Assembly (NCBI GenBank): GCA_030737835.1
Contig: CM060855.1
Location: 2,279,032 to 2,343,031 of the forward strand
Direction: 5' to 3'
From: Acorus gramineus
Lineage: Eukaryota > Streptophyta > Magnoliopsida > Acorales > Acoraceae
DNA length: 64,000 nucleotides
Shown here: in pieces, positions 1 through 10,830 of the stretch
Position numbering within the stretch: position 1 is the first letter of the stretch
Layout of the letters: each line of letters starts with the position of its first letter
Position numbers and translations under genes: made by a program
The notes under the pieces: generated by a model
Database searches by the model: none
What the model was told of the DNA's origin: nothing
The model's input: the letters and a program-made list of their open reading frames with translations, nothing else

Positions 1-833
1 GAACGACTATAAAAGAAGGAAAAAAAATTCTATCGTAAGCTAAACAATGGGTAGCACCTTTAAAAGGAATTTCATATTCAACAAGGCTGAAAGATCATTT
101 TTACAAAAGATGAAGAAGAAAAGATTGTTTGTGTGGACGAACCCACAAATATAACCTGAAAATAGTGTTGTATTTCATGTATATATGCCATTGATTGGCT
201 GAAGCAACCTTGGTTATCTAACAGTAGAATAGTAAATCAATTTAATCTGTTTCCAAAATTTGAGGTGAACTTTCAGAATCTTCTGCTGAATAGCACTTTA
301 ATCATCCTATACGCCATAAATCTCACTCTTGTAATATTGCTATTATTGATATTGTACAACTTCCATCCAAGATCTCTTTGATCCAACGCTTATCTCATTA
401 CAATAATGATAACCCTAATATGCTCATTTTTTCTTAGTGGTGCAACCGATTGGAAACCATGCCAGAGTCCTTTACCATGATTTCCTATTTTGGAAAAAAC
501 AAATACTTAGAGGATGATTTATTAGAGGAAAAAAAGATCTGCCTTACTACTTGTAAGGGCATGTATCTTTCTCCAACTATCATTTAAATATTTAATATGC
601 ATGGATTCAAGCCCATAGCTGATAGCTCAATGGTTGACCAGCCTCATCGCAACCAAGAGGATTGAATCATCAAAACTAACGATTGTAAATTATTATTCAA
701 TATACCTTGCAAATGTGGCCTTTGTATTCTTGCAAAAGTTCTCCACTAGACCTGACACAAAGAATTGCCAATTAAAGTGTAGAATGACAAAATATACTAC
801 CCAAAACATAAGAAAACTAAGCAAAAGATTTAC
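1..833. other. intron or 3' interior of the WDR83-like gene, no exon seen
   Basis: This stretch lies downstream of the donor site that ends exon 5 of the WD40 gene at 834. I looked on the minus strand for the expected next WD40 repeats and found none. It is probably intron 5, with the remaining exons beyond the left edge. Short open frames here have no recognisable protein. Confidence 0.5.
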
Positions 834-3800
834 CTGTCTAGGAGACGTAGAGTAGAATCTAAACAGCTTGCTAATATGCAGTTACCATCATTTGACATGG
901 AAATACAGTTGACAGGATGCCCCAGGTCATCAACCATCTCTCTAGTTCATCAAATGGAAAATCACAATAAAAAAATTACAATTATTCTGTTTTCAATGGA
1001 AACGACAAGTCAGATAAATAGACAAGAAAGGCTCAAGCACCAAGTTGCCCACATACCTACCCATGCGGATGTCAAATGTTCGAACAGTTCCATCAACGCT
1101 ACCGGCAATGATTTCACTCTTCGTCAAACATACAGACATCACACTGTCTGTAAACGTATCTATGATCTACATTTATGCCAAAGGTTTAATAACAAAGAAT
1201 CCCACCAGAGAACAAAACTTAGGCCTACTATTAACTATATGTAGCCTTTGCCAAATAATTTCCAACCTGAATTGGTTCTGTACTGTGAGACCTGCAATCC
1301 CATGCACGTACTGACTGGTCATATCCCGCAGAAATAACCACCGATGCAAACTCATTGAACTTCACTGAATTCACCTGTTATTGAAAGATACCCATATAGT
1401 TTAATATCTTGATACTTATATAGTTTGACGTTTTTTCTTTTCAAAAAAGGCAGGATGTCCACCAAATATTTATATATTCCAGCACCCAGAAATAGAAGAG
1501 ATGAGAAATTTCCTCAATGACATAAAAAATTGCAAATGAAGAGAGGAAATTCAAGGTACACATGATTCCTATTCTATAGTGAACTACCGATCCCTATTCA
1601 GACATTCTCAAATTGCGTTTCCCCTAGACAATTATTAAACCACCAAGACTTCATCCCACTTGTTAAAATCAGTGAGAAATCAGCAATGGAAATGTGAAAC
1701 ATGCATTTGTTGTTCTTATTCAAACCTTGGTTTTCATTTGCATGCACTATTACACCGTTATGCGCACTCATCACACAAAACTCTTCTATGTTTCTAACTT
1801 TGGTGAACATCTTAAGGGGGAATGTAACCACCAAAATTTTTCCACCAGTACATTTATCTAGGTATCCATTTCATTTTCTAGATCAATATTAAACTGATTA
1901 ACCTTCTCCACTTTGCCCATAAAGACACCATTCAACAAATCTGGTAGGGCCCTGAAAGTATATGCAATTAGATCACTCATGGCTTCTTGGAACAATGACA
2001 AATACTTCCTTATTCCCTCTAAATGATGCCTCCTCATGCTATCCAGCAGCAAATTGTGTTGGTCGCATGGCGGAATACTCATCCTTTTTCAAGAAATCAT
2101 CATCATTTAAAAGAAACGGGGTTGGTCAGCCTTTTGTTGAGCTGTGTTCTGGTTTCACACAAATCCTACTAGTGGAGGGAACTCCAGCAAATGTCCCAAT
2201 CCCATGACCCAATAGACCCACATTAACCAAACTCATTGTAAAGCAATGAAAAAAAGGACATGTCGTCCTCTCAATTTTGGGAGGGCTGATCGCCCGTTTC
2301 TCATAAGTTCAAATCAGCTTGAAATGGACCAAATTCTGGGTTATTTAATCTTTTTCCCGCTAACAATGGTCTAGAAGGTTTTGTGGACTAGGGAGGCCTA
2401 GGGTGGGGCCTGTCATCTTAGTAGACCTCTCTTCTACCGGGTAATGGGACTCGCCGGGTTCTCTCCTATTTTGTTTTTTCATTTTCCACCTCTTTGTATG
2501 CTTTGGGTGTTCCATTTCTTTTAGTAATAAAATTAAGGCCGAATGTCTTATCATTCTCACAAAACAAATGATGGTCTAGAAGAAGAAACATCAATTAATT
2601 GAAGAAGACACTCATCCACACTAAGAAGTCATAGTGAGTAAAGATGATTGGAGAAAACGCGATATGGAGGTCATTTAAGAGGGTGAAATTGTGAAAACCA
2701 ATTGGAAGAGGTATCACTGATGGGTCCTAAGTTTGAGTCATTTAACCAGAATAAAAAAAAAAACCCACTTACCTAACACACAAAAAAGCTAATAGAATGC
2801 TTGAATTCACAATCGAAGAAATACCGCTCATGCATCTACACAAATATGGGTAGGGGTGGTAAATGAGCCAAACGAGCCGAGCTTTGACCTATTCAGGCTT
2901 GGCTCGGCTAAGGACCGAGCTTAATTTCGTGTTCAAGTTTGGCTCGTTTAGCTCGTGAAAAACTCGGTTGAATATCAGCTCGGCTCGTTTGTTAAATGAA
3001 TCAAGCTGAAGCTCAAACCAAGGCTTGACTCGAGCTCGTTTAGCTAAAAAAAAAATAAAAAATTATTTAACATTTGAGAAGTCATCTTTCACAAATCACA
3101 ACATCTTATACATGTGAAAATGACATAAGCTCGACCTAAGGCTCAGCTCGGGTTTTTTGTTTCTCTCCTTTTATGTTAAAAATAACGAACTCGTATAGAC
3201 TCGGGCACGGCTCATTTACAAATTGAGCTTTAAAAAATGTTTAAGCTCGGCTCGTTTGTCTAATCGAACGAGCTCGAACGAACTTTCACCGAGTCGAGCC
3301 CCGAGCTGCTTGGCTCATTTATCACCCCTAAATGCAGGTCTCTCAAATAGCCAAACTCACACAACATCTCCCTCAAAAAACCCCAACAAATTCAATAATT
3401 CCAACCATGCGATTCAACATAACATCAGAGAGAGAGAGAGAGAGAAGGACCTCACTGTCATGGCCTCGGAATTTACGGATGACGCGCCCGCTCTCTACGT
3501 CCCAATAGAACACCTGCCTATCCCCACCGCAAGAAATCAACTTCGAATTATCCCTAAAAAAAACCACAAAAATCAATCGATCAATCAACGAAGGCGAATC
3601 CAAGAAAAACCGATCGATCGATCGACCGAGAGGGTCTACTTACGGTGAGGTGTGGACGTCGCGGACCTCTCGGCCGTGCGATTTGTAGGTCTTGATGTGG
3701 ATCCCGCGGTGAGGGTTCCACAGACGGACCGTCCGATCCTTGCCGCAGCTCAGGCAGTAGTTGCCGTTGCCGTTGAATCGAACGGCCAGGACCGACCCCT

Positions 3801-3864
3801 CGTGCCCCTTCAGCACGGTCGCCTCCTTCCGCGGCAGCTCCCCCTTCTTCGCCGACGTCGCCAT
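834..3864 (-). CDS. WDR83: WD repeat protein 83 (MORG1)-like, 5' five exons, truncated by window edge
   Basis: This encodes the N-terminal two thirds of a WD40 scaffold of the WDR83/MORG1 family, which is known as a MAPK-module organiser and a spliceosome-associated protein. Exons on the minus strand are 3864-3644, 3553-3451, 1374-1267, 1166-1057 and 941-834, giving 216 codons plus two bases. Phases agree at every junction, and introns begin GTAAGT, GTCCTT, GTTGGA, GTATGT and GTAAAT. The start is the only upstream ATG and gives MATSAKKGELPRKEA, then a first WD repeat with CLSCGKDRTVRLWN. The later exons read ISCGGDRQVFYWDVESGRV, VISAGYDQSVRAWDCRS, IAGSVDGTVRTFDIRMG and LASCLDSTLRLLDR, so five WD repeats are visible. 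The family is usually near 300 residues, so roughly 90 residues lie off the left edge. Intron 2 is about 2.1 kb and holds a MITE. No break is seen. Confidence 0.9.
2851..3330. mobile_element. hAT-like MITE in intron 2 of the WDR83-like gene
   Basis: A 480-bp element has terminal inverted repeats TAGGGGTGGTAAATGAGCC and GGCTCATTTATCACCCCTA. The interior is filled with degenerate copies of GAGCTCG/GGCTCGTTT in both orientations. Flanking 8-mers aatatggg and aatgcagg match at 5 of 8 positions, which fits a decayed 8-bp hAT target duplication. Related copies lie at 20,860 and 43,174. There is no transposase. Confidence 0.75.
3427..3445. repeat. (AG)n microsatellite beside the exon 2 donor
   Basis: An AG dinucleotide run overlaps the donor of intron 2. 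On the coding strand the intron therefore begins GTCCTT followed by a CT run, an atypical pyrimidine-rich 5' splice site. Confidence 0.8.
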
Positions 3865-5867
3865 CCCGTGCTAACGCTGTCTGCCTGTTTGGATGCCCTT
3901 GATATCGTGACACGTTCGATAAGGAACACGGGCTTTCGCAGGAGGATTTTGAATACAAACTAGTGTATCAATTTTATCTCTTTTTTACTTTTTATCCAAA
4001 TTGAGTTAAAAAAAAATAAAATAAATACTAATCTAGACATTATTTATTTAATTTTTTTTTTTTTATAAAAATAAGTTATCATGAATGATGTTATACGATT
4101 TTTTTTCCATCCCAAATTCAGCCCTCATCTATTTTATTTTTTTTTAAATATCATATATTATATTATGATATATATATTTTTATAAAACATGAAATATGTA
4201 GTCTAATGAATTATATGAACATATTTATAAAAAAATCTAAAAATATTTTAGGTATAAACATCGTTTTAATAAAAATATGTGGCTAATGAGACATAGGGTT
4301 TAAAAACATGATCTCGTGTAACAATGCTCAGCCACCGCATTTGCTAGCTAGTTTCTTTTTGGCCCACTTCCTTTTGTCCCTCGCATCAAATCAATTTGCG
4401 AGCAAAAAGTCTGAGAGAGTAGATGGGATCCAGGTAGCACTGCATCCTATCAGTACATGTCAATCCCCAATCAATGGATGACATGTGTTCTATCACATAA
4501 TAAACATATGAGATTTTAAAATAATTTGAAACATATATCAGCTCTTAATTGGAGATTGATATGAACTGATGAATAAATCATTGATTATTTAACCTAACTC
4601 ACTACGAGGGGACTCTTATATCCGTTTTCAACTGTCATCTCACTTGCTGTTCTCCATCTGTACTGTGTCATCCCCACCTCTGGTTTTGATTTTTGATTGG
4701 GCATGTTCGCATCCGAGATGAACATATTAGTGGTTATGGATGTCCATCTTGTGCGTGAACGAGCCTTGCCTTATGAACTGAGGACAGAGCCTCCCTCACT
4801 TCCACTAAATTGATTCTATTCCTATGAATCCTATATACATGTATGGTTATGATTTATTTTGAATTGCGGTTGAGTCGTGATTTTTGCTAGGATCTGTGTA
4901 CTGCCACACTTAATTGACAATTACTAATCAGTCATAGAAAACAATAATTATTGAAGTTAGGTCGTCTAACTCCATGGCTCTCTGCAGCCTCTCTTTATAG
5001 TGGACACTCAAAAGTACTATCAACCTTCAAAACTTCCTTGCCGCCTCAAGAGGTTGATGGGGCCAAGTGTTATTTGTGTGAAAACTATACATATATCTAT
5101 TTTGTTTTCCTTGAACCTGAATGGATACAAATTCAATTTGTTTTCTTGGATGATACGAAGTTGTCATCTGTCAAATATTAATTATGAATATGGGACTGTT
5201 ACATACGAAGTTGGATGATATATATTTTATTATATGAAATACGTAATTTTCACTTTTTTTAATTTATAAGTAGATTTATATAATTCAATTCAATATACAT
5301 TTTATTTTATTAAAATGCATAAAATGAGAGCACACACATTTCATTACATAAAATATACACTTTAAAAAGATCAAAAACAAGTTCTTGTGAATCTTGTATT
5401 TTTCAGATAACTCTTTCATCATCTAAATGGTGGATTTGAAAGAGTTTCTATATTAACTGTAATTCCTTTCTGTTAAAAGAATGTATAAAAATATCCCATA
5501 AATTATTGATATGTTAACTCATCAATGTTTTTACAAGCAGTATGTATACTCTGTCAAACACTTTGATCAATAGCCTTTTGATTATAAAAAAAAAAAAAAA
5601 ATCTTAAAACCAAACTTAAATTACGACTGATGATTGTAACTGAAAGAATGGGCATCATTAATCAGCAAAGATATATGGAATGAATATTATGTACGACTCA
5701 TCGACACAGAACGATTAAAACGACCCAAAATCAACCATGAGAGAGGTAGGGCCCATCGTAACGGTCCATTCATCAAAAGCCCCATCAACTAGACGGTCGA
5801 GATGGATCAAAAAACGGAGAGAAAGAGTCAGAGCAAACCTACGTGAAGGCCCGCACGTGCGATCATT
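3865..5867. other. intergenic; promoter side of the WDR83-like gene and AT-rich DNA
   Basis: About the first 100 bases are GC-rich and probably hold the WDR83-like 5' UTR and core promoter; no clear TATA box is seen. The remainder is AT-rich with poly-A/T tracts and short fragments of a dispersed repeat (for example near 4,190-4,260 and 5,240-5,340, with TCTAATGAATT-like and AATATACATTTTA-like words). Open frames at 4,951-5,218 resemble nothing I know and are not called. Confidence 0.5.
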
Positions 5868-6743
5868 TCAAACCGAGTCCTCCTCCACCCGAGAGTGCTG
5901 ACGTGGACGCGGCCATCCACGTCTGGTGATGACGTGGACCGAATCGCCTCTCGCCACGTCAGCACACCCGCTCCTCTCCCACGCCGAGTCCGTACACTCC
6001 TCTCCGCCCAGAAACCGACGGACCCTCGCAACCGGCGCTCCCGCCGGAGAAAACCCTCTTCTCGGCCGGCTAACCGGAGACTCCGCCTCCGGTGCTCCTC
6101 CGCCGGACTCTGCCATCCCCCGCAGCGCCGGCAACATCGGCGAGTCAGATCCGATCGGCACATCATCACCCGCCGGTGCGTAAGGCTCCGGCGCAAGCGT
6201 CGGCGTCGGTGGATCTGACACACGGCGGGGGCTGAGGATCCCCTCGAGGCCGTGGACGGCGACGCCGGGCCCTTCCAAGATCCCGAGGCGGACGATTTTG
6301 ACGCCGTCGACTGCGACGGAAACCTCACCGGGGTCTCCTTCTTGGCGGGAGAGGGAGATGTGGTGGCCGTGGAGAAGGGTGGGGACGGAGGATGCGGCGG
6401 AGACGGATCGGAGGTCGTCGGAGGAGAGGCGGCGGAGGGCGACGTGGAGGCGGAGGGAGCGGACGTAGTCGGAGGCGGAGGCGGAGGCCATGTCGAGGGC
6501 GAAGAGGGAGGAGTCGGTGGGGGCGAAGAGAGTGAAAGATCCGCCGCCGAAGGCGGAGGAGTTGGAGGAGAGGAGGCGGGGGCGGATGTCGGAGGCGGAG
6601 ATGGCGTTGCAGATGAGGTTGTAGCCGTTCGATCGGAGGGCGGAGAGCATCTGATCGAAGTCGGTGTGGGAGATCGATGTGAGGAGGGTGAGGGAGTTGG
6701 AGAGGGTGAGAGAGAGAATCAAAAGGGGGAGAATCTTCGCCAT
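5868..6743 (-). CDS. fasciclin-like arabinogalactan-type protein, single FAS1 domain (291 aa)
   Basis: This is an intronless 291-residue secreted protein with one FAS1 domain, resembling the plant FLA19/20/21 branch. FAS1 proteins act at the plasma membrane and wall in adhesion and wall assembly. Residues 1-24 form a hydrophobic signal peptide (MAKILPLLILSLTLSNSLTL). The domain spans about 27-172: H1-like SFTLFAPTDSS at 69-79, a YH-like LRLHVAL at 97-103 and H2-like VAVHGLEGIL at 161-170. NSS at 61 is a possible N-glycosylation site. A Pro-rich stretch PPTPTLAPEP at 178-187 could carry arabinogalactan, followed by an Arg- and Ser-rich tail. I see no GPI-anchor-like hydrophobic C-terminus. The third codon positions are very GC-rich, so several shadow frames are also open. 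The ATG follows a CT-run in the 5' UTR. Confidence 0.85.
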   Translation of the reverse strand: MAKILPLLILSLTLSNSLTLLTSISHTDFDQMLSALRSNGYNLICNAISASDIRPRLLSSNSSAFGGGSFTLFAPTDSSLFALDMASASASDYVRSLRLHVALRRLSSDDLRSVSAASSVPTLLHGHHISLSRQEGDPGEVSVAVDGVKIVRLGILEGPGVAVHGLEGILSPRRVSDPPTPTLAPEPYAPAGDDVPIGSDSPMLPALRGMAESGGGAPEAESPVSRPRRGFSPAGAPVARVRRFLGGEECTDSAWERSGCADVARGDSVHVITRRGWPRPRQHSRVEEDSV

Positions 6744-6744
6744 T

Positions 6745-6769
6745 AGAGAGAGAGAGAGAGAGAGAGAGA
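6745..6769. repeat. (GA)n microsatellite in the FLA-type 5' UTR
   Basis: A GA run starts one base upstream of the ATG of the FLA-type gene. On the coding strand it is a CT-rich leader, a common feature of plant 5' UTRs and sometimes a core-promoter Y-patch. Confidence 0.8.
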
Positions 6770-8936
6770 CGTGTTTTGGTGATTCTGATGTGAATGAGAG
6801 CGGATCGTCGGTTTTTAGGGTTCTTGATTTTCCCGCGCAAATGTTGGATGTTCTACGATCGTGAAGTTTTGGGAATTATTGAGCGGAACGAACTCGAGTT
6901 ATCGACCGTCTGATCTCGTTCTAATAGAAAGTGAAATCACTCTATTTTTAATTTAATGGACTTATTTTTTAAAAATATAAAAAAATAAATAAGATTTATT
7001 TGGATCAATATCTAAAATCAAAATCAATTTTTTTTTTTTTTTTTTATAATGTTAGCTAGTTACGGTCCAAATATTTTAAATTTTTTAAAAAAGTAAACAT
7101 CATATAATAAATCACTTTTAAAAAATAATAAACATCATATAATATAGTATATGCTTTGATAAAAATTGAATATCACTCTATTTCTAATTTAATGGACTTA
7201 TTTTTTAAAATATAAAAAAAAATAAACAAGATACATATATAACTCACCTAAGAAAGCATATACAATTCATTGAAATATACATTTTAATTTTATAAAAATG
7301 TATATCTCATTAGATTAGCTATTCTGTTTTCTAAAAATTAATGGGAATTGCATTTAGAGTTGAAAAAAGGCCTGTGCATTACATTAACGCATTGAGAGGA
7401 GACACAGATAAGGGGAGGGTATATTTACTGTAAGATCATCTAGTATTCTAAAGATATTTGTATCCAAAATAAAATATTCATATTTGAAATATTTAGATCT
7501 AATACATATGGTTTCTAATCCAAAAAATTTCCGTACCTACAATATTATTATACATTTTATTAACATATATTTTAAAGATTAGTATGAGTTTTTAAATTTT
7601 TTCTATGTTTATCCAAATAATTTTTTTTTGTGTATCCTTATAAATTTATGTTTATTGATTTTATCTATTTATTCTTTTGTTGAAGGCAGTTGGATGATTT
7701 TCGGGTAGTTTTAGTTTATTTTTATTTGCTTGCATTTCTCCTATTATCCAGTTAATTATCATTTTTTCATTTTTGATATATTATTTTTCATATATATCAA
7801 TAAAAAAAAGTTATCTGTATTTATGTCCATCATAAAAGCATTTTTTTGTCCCTTACCATATACATTATTATCTCTTATCCCTTAAAACTAAAATAATGTA
7901 AAAGAACATGCATGGGATAAGATGAAATATTGGATAAGACTCTCAGACTTTGAAAATGTGACTAGAGTGCAATTTTATATTATGATTTGAAGTGATTACA
8001 AAATAAGTTACACAAGTATTAATGTTTGTAAGCTACAATAACTATAACTTTTGATCTTATCAAACTTGAGAGAATTGTTGTGAATATGTGTAACTAACAT
8101 GATAATTAAATAGATGATCTTATGAAAAACATAATCACGTTAGGTTGCATTGAATAAATGAATGGGAAATGGAGTATAAACCCAATGATTAATATAGTTG
8201 TGTTGTTCAGAGTTTGTTATGCTAACAAAGCACTATTTCATTATCATTAGAAAAAATAGACATAACCACCCGAAATTACATATATATCAAGAACACCACC
8301 ATAGTTTTATCAATCAAATAAAATAAAAAATAAACTTCCCAAGCAAGTCACGTAATAATATTCCATATTAGACCAAGTCAAATCAAAAATTAAAAAATGA
8401 AATCAAGATGATCTTATCAACAACATAACTCTGTTAGGTTGCATTGAATAAATAGATGAGAAATAGAGTAAAACCAATTAATGATTGTAAATAACAGTTT
8501 TCTCCATTTCTCAAAAGAGTTTACTGATCACACAAGAGTTATTTGGAATGTGATGTAGTTAGCTTGTTGAGAGAGTTTGTTATGCTAAGGACATTATTAT
8601 TTGGAAGATTAAGACGACCAAGTGGCAAGAAGACCACCATAGGTTTAACTTTTATAAAAAAAAACAATAATAAACTTGCCAAGCAATTAGTCACATAATG
8701 ATATTCTGGAACCAAGAAAAAGTCATAATAATATTTGAATTAGACCAATCACTTACAAGTAATATATGTAAGTTTGTAGATGAACATCAAAAATAGAAAA
8801 TGAAATAATACATACGTCTTCCTCCCCATCAACCCATTACATACACTAAAAAGAAACCAAAAGTCCTTGTGACAGTACTGACAATACAATAAAAAGATTG
8901 AATCCTATACAAAATGCATTCCAACAATCTTCGCCA
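6770..8936. other. intergenic; 3' flank shared by the small FAS1 genes
   Basis: AT-rich DNA. From about 7,400 to 8,930 it is a diverged copy of 18,050-19,170 and 39,710-40,640: the same words recur in order, such as TTATCTCTTATCCCTTAAA, GATCTTATCAAACTTGAGA and GTTAGGTTGCATTGAATAA. It is therefore the downstream flank duplicated along with the FAS1 genes. No additional gene is seen. Confidence 0.6.
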
Positions 8937-9713
8937 TCACATGGGACTGTAGCCGCCGCCGCCGTCTTCTCCATCCGAACCTTTCAATGGCCGAATCTTC
9001 CCTCCTGGATTGTGGGAGCTGTAACCGCCGCCGCCGTCTTCTCCATCCGTACCTTTCAACGGCCGAATCTTCCCTCCTGGATGTTGGGGGCGCAGCCGAT
9101 CCCCTCCCAATAGAACAAGCTTCGGCAACGGCACTATCGGTTGCCGAGTGAACAGAACAGATGAGTCCTTGTCAGTACCGATATCGAGGATCCCGTCGAG
9201 GCCGTGGACGGCGATGGAGGGGCTGAAGTAGAGATCCGGCTGGGAGATCCAAACGCCGTTGACGGTGATAAGTCCGTCGACTTGAGAGATGATGACTTCA
9301 GTGCCGGTTTCGTCGAGGGTGGGGAGGGGGAAGGACCCCTTAGAGTGGAGGAGGAGGTGGAGGTCGTAAGAGGAGAGGGCATCGACCGTCGTGTGGTGGT
9401 GGAGGGCAGAGGATAAAAAATTATTTGACTCGTGAACCCTCTGAGTTATAAAAGGTGATGATGACAAGTGATTTAATGAAAGAAAGTGATCGGAAGGGAC
9501 AAAGAGGGTGACAGAGGAGGCGGAGAGGAGGAGGTGGAGGTAGAGGGGGGAGGTGGTGATGGAGTTGGCGAAGAGGGTGTGGTGGTTGGAACGGAGGGCG
9601 GAGAGAGCGGCGTGGAGGTCTGAGGGTGGGATGGCTGAGGTGGGGTGGAGGAGGAGGAGGAGGTGGAGGAGAAGGAGGAGGAGGGTGGAGGTGTGGGTCT
9701 TTGATGAAGCCAT
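8937..9713 (-). CDS. small secreted FAS1 protein with duplicated C-terminal motif (258 aa)
   Basis: This is an intronless secreted FAS1 protein. A Leu-rich signal peptide ends near TSA/IPP at residues 25-30. The FAS1 domain spans about 32-180: SVTLFVPSDH at 67-76 is the H1 region, ALHHHTT at 103-109 stands at the YH site, and IAVHGLDGIL at 167-176 is the H2 region. A linker with LPKLVLLGGDRLRPQ leads to two 24-residue repeats, 210-233 and 234-257, each carrying PGGKIRPLKG, then DGED, then GGGGYS. There is no Pro-rich AGP region and no GPI signal, so it is likely soluble in the wall. It is a paralogue of 19,180 and 40,643 but more diverged, with a rearranged middle (SLNHLSSSPFITQRVHE). The start is the ATG that gives the signal peptide. 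Confidence 0.85.
   Translation of the reverse strand: MASSKTHTSTLLLLLLHLLLLLHPTSAIPPSDLHAALSALRSNHHTLFANSITTSPLYLHLLLSASSVTLFVPSDHFLSLNHLSSSPFITQRVHESNNFLSSALHHHTTVDALSSYDLHLLLHSKGSFPLPTLDETGTEVIISQVDGLITVNGVWISQPDLYFSPSIAVHGLDGILDIGTDKDSSVLFTRQPIVPLPKLVLLGGDRLRPQHPGGKIRPLKGTDGEDGGGGYSSHNPGGKIRPLKGSDGEDGGGGYSPM
8943..9086 (-). repeat. 72-bp tandem repeat (two copies) encoding the C-terminal motif
   Basis: Two adjacent 72-bp units, each 24 codons, lie immediately before the final Met codon and stop. They differ at only a few bases. The single-copy state is seen in the genes at 19,180 and 40,643, and a two-copy state in the pseudogenes at 22,830 and 45,323. Confidence 0.85.
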
Positions 9714-9910
9714 GAAGTGAGTGTGTATTCAGAGCTTGCAAATAGACTGTGACTTTGGGGGGGTTGGGGGACATTTTTATATTGTTTATATGAGCCGGTA
9801 TTGGCGATCCCATTCATTTATCATTAACCAATGTGTGATTGACACGTGGAATGTAGGATTGGCGATCCCACTAATTTGTTATTGACCAATTAAATACAGA
9901 CACGTCATGT
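9714..9910 (-). promoter_or_regulatory. promoter of the small FAS1 gene
   Basis: On the minus strand a TATA-like ATATAAACAATATAAAAATG lies at about 9,771-9,790, some 60-75 bases upstream of the ATG. Further up, ATTGGCGATCCCA occurs twice on the plus strand (9,800-9,812 and 9,858-9,870). GACACGTGGAATG lies at 9,841 and ACACGTCATG near 9,900, that is, G-box and ACGT-core elements, with nearby ATTGACCAAT (CCAAT) words. The same layout is kept at 19,909 and 41,372. ACGTG cores are typical bZIP/ABA or light elements; that role is inferred. Confidence 0.65.
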
Positions 9911-10822
9911 CGTGGGTTTTGCTTTGTGTAACGGATTCTGACGGACGTTTGGTTCGTTTTCTTGTGTGGATCACTGACAGTTAATAAACAGTTTGAGATT
10001 TTTGCATATATATACCCTGGTAAATTTTAATTTTGTTAAAATACTCGTATTAAAATCTAGTTTGCATAACTACCCCTGGTGCATCCGTGCATCTTTAGTA
10101 ATGTTTAGTCAACTATGGTTTATTTTCTCTGTTTTGTTTCCGTTAGAGGAATGCGAAAAATCTTATTTACCCCTCCTTGTCTGCAGTGGCGGCTTTATGA
10201 ATTTTTATAGATAGAGTCATTTAAAAAAATAAATTCTATAAAAATTTTAAAAAATTTACTCTTACTGTATATTTATCAAAAACATAAATTTTTCTTTTGA
10301 AAGTAGAACAATAATTTATATTAATAAAAAAAATAAGGAAATTGATATGTCGAGCCCCCATTGGAGTCCATACTGATTTTTTTTTTAAATCATACACTCT
10401 CCCAATAAAGTATATATAGTTATATGAAAAATATTATATATTGAAATACATCAGTGTATTTTTTCGCGTTGAAAAAATGATAATTTTTTTTTGTGTCATA
10501 CACTATGAGAGAACCTTATACACTATGATAGCGCAGCGTATATATACTACATTATCATAGTGTATGTGGATGCAAAACAGACTGAGTGTATCAATGCTCA
10601 AAAAATAAACCATCAAAGAATCAAGAAAAGGTGATGGGGTCATTGGTGGGCGGGGTTGCCGTGCTGACAGTAATAGTTTAGATTTTTGTAAGAAAAAAAA
10701 AATTGATGGACACATGTATTGTGATGGGGTCAATTGAACTCATCACAACACGTGGCATCACCCATGCTTGCCTGAATGCATTGTTTTAAAACACCCAATC
10801 ATCAACTATCTTTCACCTTCAC
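9911..10822. other. intergenic, AT-rich, nothing recognised
   Basis: No coding sequence is seen. There are poly-T and poly-A tracts and a weak inverted-repeat look around CATACACTATGA near 10,500-10,560. The region may contain a decayed MITE. Confidence 0.4.
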
Positions 10823-10830
10823 CTTGTGAG

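Noticed and set aside
4951-5218. Two overlapping short plus-strand frames
   Set aside because: AT-rich, no homology recognised, no promoter-like or splice context, and no second copy to show conservation.
5895-6746. Plus-strand Gly/Val/Glu-rich and other frames opposite the FLA-type gene
   Set aside because: Shadows of the GC-rich minus-strand FAS1 gene; they show no recognisable protein.
8898-9416. Plus-strand frames opposite the small FAS1 gene (and equivalents at 19,249, 23,115 and 40,712)
   Set aside because: Antisense shadows of FAS1 codons; the acidic Gly-rich peptides reflect codon bias on the coding strand.
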